Origin: Candidatus Symbiobacter sp.
GTDB lineage: Bacteria; Pseudomonadota; Alphaproteobacteria; Elsterales; Elsteraceae
DNA: 10,628 nt
Assembly (NCBI GenBank): GCA_030054015.1
Contig: JASGCR010000049.1
Location: 1-10,628, forward strand
Direction of reading: 5' to 3'
In this document: positions 1-4,744 of the stretch, in pieces
Position numbering within the stretch: the first letter of the stretch is position 1
How the letters are laid out: every line of letters starts with the position of its first letter
Made by a program: the position numbers and the translations under genes
Notes under the pieces: model-generated
Told to the model about the DNA's origin: nothing
The model's database searches: none
What the model saw: the letters and a program-made list of their open reading frames with translations, nothing else

Positions 1-14
1 CCAAGGATCGGTTT

Positions 15-42
15 CCCCCCCTTCCTAAGCAGGAAGGGGGGG
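15..42. repeat. Palindromic repeat copy R1 (12-bp stem, 4-nt loop)
   Basis: Seven C then TTCCT (15–26) pair perfectly with AGGAA then seven G (31–42) around the loop AAGC. The same hairpin recurs at 2414–2441 and, in opposite orientation (loop GCTT), at 2265–2292 and 10578–10605. The flanks are also shared with the 2414 copy: a run of T before the C tract, and TCTAAA after the G tract. It lies downstream of the portal stop codon. There is no U-tract, so a termination role is only possible. I do not recognise a named repeat family. Confidence 0.85.
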
Positions 43-49
43 TCTAAAA

Positions 50-82
50 GACTTAATCAGACCTTCCCTAAGGAAGGGAGGT
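50..82. repeat. Diverged palindromic repeat R2 with conserved flank
   Basis: The motif GACTTAATCAGA (50–61) is followed by a decayed palindrome, CCTTCC (62–67) pairing with GGAAGG (72–77), and the outer bases GACC and GGTC also match. The flank motif recurs as GACTTATTCAGA at 10512–10523 and inverted at 2238–2249, each time beside a palindrome of the same family. R1 and R2 together therefore look like one composite unit that also occurs near 2215–2292. It ends about 15 bases beyond the portal stop codon. Confidence 0.65.
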
Positions 83-96
83 CAGTGCTTAATTGA

Positions 97-2211
97 CTAC
101 CCCTGCCCCTGCGCCTGTCCCTCTCCCTGCGCCTTGGCTTTTAACAAAGCGAGGGAGAGGTTGGTCTTGACCTGTTCGGTCTGCACCGCGATGATGGCTT
201 TCTCGTGGGCTTCGCTGATGCGCAGTTGCGACAGGGCGACTTGCTCCGCCACGGCCGGATTGGCCAGGGGATTGGGCGCGGCATTGGCCGCCGCCGCCTG
301 TTGAGCGGCCTGTGCGGCCTGTGCGGCCTGCGCCGCCGCCGCCAGAATCGGCGCGGGATCACTGAAATAACGCTCCCCGGTTTGCAGACCCATTAACTCG
401 ACATATTTGCTGATTTGTTCAAACAAATTCTGCCAGGTCAGTAATGGCCCATTTAATCCGCCCTGCGCTGTGACAATTTGCTGGCTCAATTGCATCAAAG
501 CCGCCACCTGCCCTACCTGCATCTCACGCGTGCCGGTGCCAATGCCAACTTCAATCGACAAGTCCCAATCCGACCGCCATCTTTGCGGATTAATCGGCAC
601 AAATTTGCCGTTCAACCGCATCATCTGGCTGTGATGTTCGTGCTTTGACACCAATTCCAAGATGCGGCGAAAGGCCTGCCGCACCCCGGTTTCGGCAAAG
701 ACGCGGGCGATCAATTCCACCCGCTCCTTCCCCGCATTGGCGAGCAAGTTAATGCCGGTCGCGGTTTTATTGAGCGTGTCGGGATCAAGCCCTTGATTGA
801 GGTTGGTCAGGCCGGTGCGTTGCTGCCTGGCCGTGTCGATATAATCCAACATCGGGAAAGTAGCCCCCGCCACAAACGGGGTTTCCAACGGGCGGATCAC
901 GCCGGATTGTTTCACCCGCTTGATGCCGCCGGGGCGGCTGGTCAATAAATCCTCGAAATTGGCGAGGCCTTCGACCACTTCTTTTTCCGGATTGTTGGTC
1001 AGATACAAATTATCGAGCATTTGCCGCAGCAAAGTCGATTTGATCAATTGCAAATCCATCACCTGGTCAGCCACCGACCGCCCGACGCAATGATGCGGCA
1101 TTAAAATCGGCGACACACAGGCAAAGGGCAGTTGCTCGATCTCTTCATCGGCCAAAATCACCAAACCATTGCCGTGTTCAAGATTTTGTTTACGCGCCGC
1201 CAGGGACTTGACCGGTGCCGCCGCCGCCGCCACCGTGATTTTACGCCATTCGGCAATGCCGTCCTCATCCTCATCGACATGCAGGTAGCATTCCGTCACC
1301 CACAACAAACTCGCCGAGGGATCATAGTGACCAGTATCCACCGCCGGGGATAATGCCGTCGCCGCCCCCAGCCGCGTTTGTTTCTCGCTATTGGCGTAAA
1401 CCCCGCCACCCGCCATGGCTCCCCGCCCGTTATTGGCTTTGGCTAATGCCATGACCAAATCGCGGTCAAACCCCTGGGCGATCACGTCGGAGGCGGTCAT
1501 TTGCATCCGATGGGCGACAAAATCCGCCGTCTCAATCGCGGTGGCATTCATGTCACAGAGGAATTCTTCCGGCGGCACCGGTTGTATCGCCACCCGCCCG
1601 TCAAAATCATGTTGGCGGATTTGCACATCAAACCGCACCCCATCATCGGGGAGGTGCGGCAGATTGTTAAGTTCCGGCAAAGTCTCGCCATCTCCTTCAT
1701 GACCGAAATTATCCACCCATTGCAAAATCTCGACATCGCCATCTTGGCACAGGAGAAAAAATTCGGCGCGGTCTAACCCGGCATAGGACACGGTCGCCAC
1801 GCGCGGCGTCGCATCCCACCAGATTTTAATGACACCGAGGCGAAACAGCAGCGCGTCCTTGAACCATTGGTAATAAGTGCTGAAACCCGGATTGACATTG
1901 TTCCACACGAAATTAATATATTGGGTGGCCTCTTTCGCCAGGGCTTCTTCGCCCGCCTGGCGCGGCACAAACCGCACGACATCGCCGCCAGAGGCAAATA
2001 TCCGCATCAGCGACGGCATCATGCCATCGACCGCTTCGGCGACATCACGGCTGACGATCTGGCTGCGGCCTTCGACTTCATTGCCGAACGGCTCGCCGCG
2101 ATAATAGCGTAAAGCCAGGTCGCGGTCTTTGGCGTGCAGATTTTGCTGTTGCACCGCCTGCTCGATCTTTGCCGCCAACATGGCGGTGAGTTTTTGTGGG
2201 TCTATGGGCAT
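97..2211 (-). CDS. Phage portal protein, P22-type (head-tail connector)
   Basis: The product has 704 residues, close to the roughly 725 of P22 gp1. Portal proteins form the dodecameric ring at one capsid vertex through which terminase pumps DNA. The N-terminal block RYYRGEPFGNEVEGRSQIVS (residues 35–54), followed by a DVAEAVDGMMPSLMRIF-like stretch, is typical of podovirus portals in bacterial genomes. From about residue 620 there is an Ala/Gln-rich tail with AQAA repeats and a predicted helix, compatible with the C-terminal barrel of P22-type portals. The ATG at 2211 is chosen because GGAAGGGGAG sits 6 nt upstream. An in-frame extension to 2403 would translate palindromic repeats and has no family-like sequence. 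The gene follows terL on the same strand after 247 bp, an unusually long gap for a packaging operon. The family call is from sequence feel, not a search. Confidence 0.85.
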   Translation of the reverse strand: MPIDPQKLTAMLAAKIEQAVQQQNLHAKDRDLALRYYRGEPFGNEVEGRSQIVSRDVAEAVDGMMPSLMRIFASGGDVVRFVPRQAGEEALAKEATQYINFVWNNVNPGFSTYYQWFKDALLFRLGVIKIWWDATPRVATVSYAGLDRAEFFLLCQDGDVEILQWVDNFGHEGDGETLPELNNLPHLPDDGVRFDVQIRQHDFDGRVAIQPVPPEEFLCDMNATAIETADFVAHRMQMTASDVIAQGFDRDLVMALAKANNGRGAMAGGGVYANSEKQTRLGAATALSPAVDTGHYDPSASLLWVTECYLHVDEDEDGIAEWRKITVAAAAAPVKSLAARKQNLEHGNGLVILADEEIEQLPFACVSPILMPHHCVGRSVADQVMDLQLIKSTLLRQMLDNLYLTNNPEKEVVEGLANFEDLLTSRPGGIKRVKQSGVIRPLETPFVAGATFPMLDYIDTARQQRTGLTNLNQGLDPDTLNKTATGINLLANAGKERVELIARVFAETGVRQAFRRILELVSKHEHHSQMMRLNGKFVPINPQRWRSDWDLSIEVGIGTGTREMQVGQVAALMQLSQQIVTAQGGLNGPLLTWQNLFEQISKYVELMGLQTGERYFSDPAPILAAAAQAAQAAQAAQQAAAANAAPNPLANPAVAEQVALSQLRISEAHEKAIIAVQTEQVKTNLSLALLKAKAQGEGQAQGQG

Positions 2212-2214
2212 GGT

Positions 2215-2249
2215 GTACTCCCCTTCCAAAGAGAAGGTCTGAATAAGTC
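2215..2249. repeat. Decayed palindromic repeat R0 carrying the portal ribosome binding site
   Basis: CTCCCCTTCC (2218–2227), a short A-rich loop and GAAGG (2233–2237) form a decayed copy of the palindrome seen intact at 10525–10556. It is followed by TCTGAATAAGTC (2238–2249), the inverted form of the flank motif at 10512–10523. On the minus strand the left arm reads GGAAGGGGAG, 6 nt before the portal ATG, so the repeat arm acts as the Shine-Dalgarno. Pairing of the two arms would partly hide it. Confidence 0.6.
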
Positions 2250-2264
2250 GAAAAACGGTAATGA

Positions 2265-2441
2265 CCTCCCCTTCCTGCTTAGGAAGGGGAGGATAGAAAA
2301 CCTTAGCGAGCCGCAGGCGAGCGATAGGTTTTCTTGGTGGGGTTGGTGACTTGTAAGTTTTTTCACCAACCCCCCCGACCTCCGCTAAGCGGCAAGCCGC
2401 CAAGCGGAGATTTCCCCCCCTTCCTAAGCAGGAAGGGGGGG
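2265..2441. repeat. Composite array of five hairpins bounded by inverted palindromic repeats R3 and R4
   Basis: Five stems follow one another. R3 pairs 2265–2276 with 2281–2292 (12 bp, loop GCTT). The next pairs 2295–2303 with 2326–2334 (9 bp). The next pairs 2339–2349 with 2363–2373 (11 bp). The next pairs 2380–2386 with 2403–2409 and contains an inner GCGGC/GCCGC stem. R4 pairs 2414–2425 with 2430–2441 (12 bp, loop AAGC). R3 and R4 are in opposite orientation and match at 26 of 28 positions, so they can also pair with each other and enclose the three inner hairpins. The array fills nearly all of the gap between the large terminase stop and the portal start. Confidence 0.8.
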
Positions 2442-2458
2442 TCTAAATAATTTGCCAA

Positions 2459-3799
2459 CTAAACAATCCCATTCTTGGGATAGATCAAACTGCCGCTATG
2501 GGCGGCGGGGGGACGCGCCACCGCCCCCATGCGCAAGGCATCGCACGCATGGCTTGACCAATCATGGCGGGGATGCGACCGCCAATTTTTCATGGCCTCG
2601 TCATAATCTTTGCGATAGGCGGCCAGGGCGGTCAGGCCGCGCCGACATTTCTCGCTATCGAACCAACATTGCGGCAACATCGCCCGCATCGCCTCGATGC
2701 CGTCTTCGATGGTAAGGCGCGGCGCGATGTCAAACCGCACCCCCAAGGAATCGGCGATTTCGAGCCGCGTCTTGCCACTGCCCAATTCGCGTACCCCAAT
2801 GTCATGCGGGGCCAAATGGCGGCTATAGACATAGGGCAAATGCTGCAACACGCGGGCATAATGGGGGAGGCCTTCATTGCTGGCCTCGTAATAATCAATC
2901 AGGCGGATTTCGCGTCCCGCCCGTTGGGCAAACCAAATCGCGGTGGCATCGCCAATCCCCAAATCCCACCAGGTTTCGACCGGCAAAATCGGATCGTACG
3001 GCACCTGGCCAATCTGTCCTTTGCCCTCAATCGCGCGCAAAATTTCGGCGAAATACGCCCCCGACACGGCAGCGGCAAAGGAACATTCAAATTCCTGGGC
3101 ATATTGATCCGCGCTCATCACTTTTTGCGCCGCAAGCAACTCCGCCGCCGCCAAAATACCGGTTTTCGAGGCCGGCAAAATGGCGCGATACCAATCCGGC
3201 TCGCCCCCCGCCTGTTCATACAAATCGTAAAAATGGTTTTTGCCGCGCGGCGTGCCGATAAACACGGCAAAGCCCTCGCGGTCGGCCAGGGCCGGGCGAA
3301 TGATCTCGCCCCATAATCGCGGCGGCATGTCGCCATATTCATCCAAAATCACGCCATCGAAATAGAGACCGCGCAAGCGATCCGGATTATCCGCGCCATA
3401 AAGACTGATCCTGGCCCCATTCGGCAAATCCACCGCCAAATCAGTCTCGCGGGCTTTGACCTGGGGCAGCATTGCCGTCCAGGCCTTAAGATAATCCCAG
3501 GCCACCGTCTTGGCTTGCACCGAAAAGGGCGCAATATAGCCATAACGCGGCCGGGCCAAATCACAACGCAAGGCACGATCAATCAATTCATTCACCGCAA
3601 ACACGGTTTTGCCAAAGCGGCGATGCGTCACCAACACATTGAATCTTTGCAATTGGTTATGAAGATCGGCCTGATGCGGCCGGGGCGCGTACCCAGTAGC
3701 GATGGTTTTTTCCGTGTTGGCGGCGGCGGTTGGTTTTTTCGCCCGCTTGCGGGGTGGGCTTGGTTTAGCCTTCGCTTTGGTTGGTTTGGTCGCTGTCAT
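2459..3799 (-). CDS. terL: Phage terminase large subunit (ATPase/nuclease, Terminase_6-like)
   Basis: The 446-residue product is the motor that cuts concatemeric phage DNA and drives it through the portal into the prohead. The ATPase domain shows THRRFGKT (58–65, Walker A-like), VILDE (150–154, Walker B with the catalytic Glu) and GTPRGKN (182–188, coupling motif). The RNase H-like nuclease domain follows, with acidic candidates at D279 in WWDLGIGDATA, D333 in HDIG, and D413/D420 in HDWSSHACDALR. The first 35 or so residues are a Lys/Pro/Ala-rich basic tail. I chose the ATG at 3799. The open frame continues upstream to 4012, but that part overlaps the preceding gene and is Pro/Arg-rich without family character. 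The 35-bp overlap with the preceding gene and a weak ribosome site suggest translational coupling. All expected motifs are present, so the enzyme looks intact. Confidence 0.93.
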   Translation of the reverse strand: MTATKPTKAKAKPSPPRKRAKKPTAAANTEKTIATGYAPRPHQADLHNQLQRFNVLVTHRRFGKTVFAVNELIDRALRCDLARPRYGYIAPFSVQAKTVAWDYLKAWTAMLPQVKARETDLAVDLPNGARISLYGADNPDRLRGLYFDGVILDEYGDMPPRLWGEIIRPALADREGFAVFIGTPRGKNHFYDLYEQAGGEPDWYRAILPASKTGILAAAELLAAQKVMSADQYAQEFECSFAAAVSGAYFAEILRAIEGKGQIGQVPYDPILPVETWWDLGIGDATAIWFAQRAGREIRLIDYYEASNEGLPHYARVLQHLPYVYSRHLAPHDIGVRELGSGKTRLEIADSLGVRFDIAPRLTIEDGIEAMRAMLPQCWFDSEKCRRGLTALAAYRKDYDEAMKNWRSHPRHDWSSHACDALRMGAVARPPAAHSGSLIYPKNGIV

Positions 3800-4193
3800 G
3801 ATCTTGACTTTCAATGGATGGCTTTGCGGCTTTGCGTTTCCGCGTCGTCTTGGTTGAATCACGGCGTATACCAGTATCAACCTTAACCACCATGGGCGGG
3901 GTGGCGGTGGTCGCCTCGCTGCGGGCGGCGGCGGCTTGGGCTTGCGGCTTGCCCCAGGCGCGATCCAGCAAGGCCTCAGCCGCCGCCAGCCGCGTTTTCT
4001 CGTCATTGCCACGCGCCGCCACCTCAGCCAGCGTCTCTAGGGCCAAACCGGTGTGGGTTTGCGCCATTTCCTTGAGCGGCTTTTTGCGCGTGGTTTTGGG
4101 TGGAGGCGTTGATTTCTTTGCTATGGGTTTTTTATCAGTGCTGCGGGCGCGTTTGTCCTGGCCCGCCTCAGGCGGTTTGGTTTGCTTGGGCAT
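3765..4193 (-). CDS. Putative terminase small-subunit-like protein upstream of terL
   Basis: The 142-residue product has Lys-rich, low-complexity ends and a central helical segment, roughly residues 44–85, that includes LALETLAEVAARG and AAAEALLDRAWGKPQ. The LLDR..GKP signature is familiar from small proteins encoded directly before terL in proteobacterial prophages, where they take the place of the DNA-recognising small terminase subunit. That function is inferred mainly from position, since no helix-turn-helix is evident. The ATG at 4193 is preferred because AAAGG lies 7 nt upstream. A TTG at 4199 would sit directly against that site. The gene overlaps terL by 35 bp. The 550 bp upstream are non-coding and hold a large palindromic element. 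Alternatively it is an uncharacterised prophage protein unrelated to packaging. Confidence 0.6.
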   Translation of the reverse strand: MPKQTKPPEAGQDKRARSTDKKPIAKKSTPPPKTTRKKPLKEMAQTHTGLALETLAEVAARGNDEKTRLAAAEALLDRAWGKPQAQAAAARSEATTATPPMVVKVDTGIRRDSTKTTRKRKAAKPSIESQDHDSDQTNQSEG

Positions 4194-4234
4194 GATCAAC
4201 CTTTATGGATATTGGGAATAAAGAGCCAAAAAAA

Positions 4235-4283
4235 GGGCTAAAGAAAGGGGCTAAAGAAAGAGCGAAAAAAGAGCGAAAAAAAG
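4235..4283. repeat. Purine-rich tandem repeats flanking the large palindrome
   Basis: GGGCTAAAGAAAG is repeated twice in tandem (4235–4247, 4248–4260), followed by two near-copies of AGCGAAAAAAG (4261–4271, 4272–4283). The right side of the palindrome has the mirror situation: the 14-mer GCTCCCTTTTTACT occurs twice (4427–4440, 4441–4454), followed by a decayed third copy. Read outward, both flanks are T-rich units beginning GCTC, so they form an imperfect extension of the outer inverted repeat. Confidence 0.6.
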
Positions 4284-4437
4284 GGAGCGTCATTACCCGC
4301 CGAAATATCCGTGTAACGGATATTTCGGCGGGTAATCCCCCAGGAGGATTATTCCTTAAAATTCCTGGGGGATTACCCGACTCGGACTGCAAGCGGTAAA
4401 CCGCTTGCAGTCCGGCGGGTAATGACGCTCCCTTTTT
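4278..4437. repeat. Large nested palindrome (cloverleaf-like, three internal hairpins)
   Basis: The outer arms 4278–4302 and 4413–4437 are a perfect 25-bp inverted repeat. Inside are three stems: 4292–4312 with 4316–4336 (21 bp, 3-nt loop), 4329–4345 with 4363–4379 (17 bp, 17-nt loop), and 4384–4397 with 4400–4413 (14 bp, counting the terminal T-A pair). The 8-mer ATTACCCG occurs at 4292, inverted at 4329, direct at 4372 and inverted at 4416, so each unit can pair with more than one partner. A partial further copy (CGGGTAGT at 4480–4487, then GACGCTCC) lies just to the right. No gene is contained. Possible roles, all inferred, are a miniature mobile or BIME-like element, a transcription barrier, or a site used by the neighbouring phage genes. 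Confidence 0.85.
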
Positions 4438-4466
4438 ACTGCTCCCTTTTTACTGCTCTCTTTTCT

Positions 4467-4495
4467 CGCCGCCTGACGGCGGGTAGTGACGCTCC
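4467..4495. repeat. Partial satellite copy of the palindrome arm
   Basis: A short hairpin, CGCCG (4467–4471) with CGGCG (4477–4481), is followed by GGGTAGTGACGCTCC. This matches the outer right arm of the large palindrome (GGGTAATGACGCTCC, 4417–4431) with one change. It suggests that the element grew by duplication of arm-sized units. Confidence 0.6.
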
Positions 4496-4506
4496 ATGAT
4501 AAAACG

Positions 4507-4545
4507 AAAAAACAAAAAACCCGCCCAGACAATGTCCGGCGGGTT
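4507..4545 (-). terminator. Rho-independent terminator for the minus strand (kinase transcript)
   Basis: On the minus strand AACCCGCC (4545–4538) pairs with GGCGGGTT (4525–4518). An inner GAC/GTC extension brings the stem to about 12 bp with a small loop. It is followed by TTTTTTGTTTTTT, the classic U-tract. It lies about 200 nt beyond the histidine kinase stop codon and would insulate the phage genes from kinase transcription. The GC-rich part of the stem resembles the CCCGCC/GGCGGG motif of the adjacent palindromes. Confidence 0.85.
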
Positions 4546-4744
4546 ACCGCGATGGGTGCAATCCTACAGATCGTGCGATGCGTCAATTTTATCCCACACA
4601 ACCAAGGCAAAATCCCTTCGCCAAAGTCATCCGATCAGGGGTAAAACGCACAAATCACGACCTTATGATGTATCTTGTCAAAAGCTGGGGGGTTTGTCAA
4701 GCCGAAAATGCGAAAAAAATGAAAAAAGTGAAAAAATTTTTGGC
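4546..4744. other. Non-coding stretch between kinase stop and terminator
   Basis: I find no convincing gene in these 199 bases. Directly after the kinase stop is an AT-rich tract with T runs on the minus strand. Two TTGACA hexamers occur on the minus strand (4700–4695 and 4681–4676), but neither has a good -10 box at 16–18 bp. The segment could be the 3' untranslated region of the kinase mRNA, or a small RNA of roughly 130–170 nt ending at the terminator at 4545–4507. Confidence 0.3.

Noticed and set aside
2212..2403. N-terminal extension of the portal reading frame by 64 codons
   Set aside because: The extension translates palindromic repeats, has no family-like sequence, and a strong ribosome site lies before the internal ATG at 2211.
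2564..3316. 250-codon plus-strand open frame opposite the large terminase
   Set aside because: It is the antisense shadow of a well-supported terminase gene. The product has no recognisable domain and there is no ribosome site.
3800..4012. N-terminal extension of the large terminase frame
   Set aside because: It lies inside the preceding gene in another frame and gives a Pro/Arg/Trp-rich peptide unlike terminases. The ATG at 3799 gives normal length and a plausible coupled start.
97..4193. Gene transfer agent cluster of the Rhodobacter type
   Set aside because: The portal is of the large P22 type and the terminase N-terminus is unlike the RcGTA g2 family. No other GTA genes are visible in the window.
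4278..4437. Cloverleaf taken as a tRNA or other known structured RNA
   Set aside because: The stems are far longer than tRNA arms, and there is no anticodon, T-loop or CCA pattern. It does not resemble SRP RNA, tmRNA or RNase P RNA.
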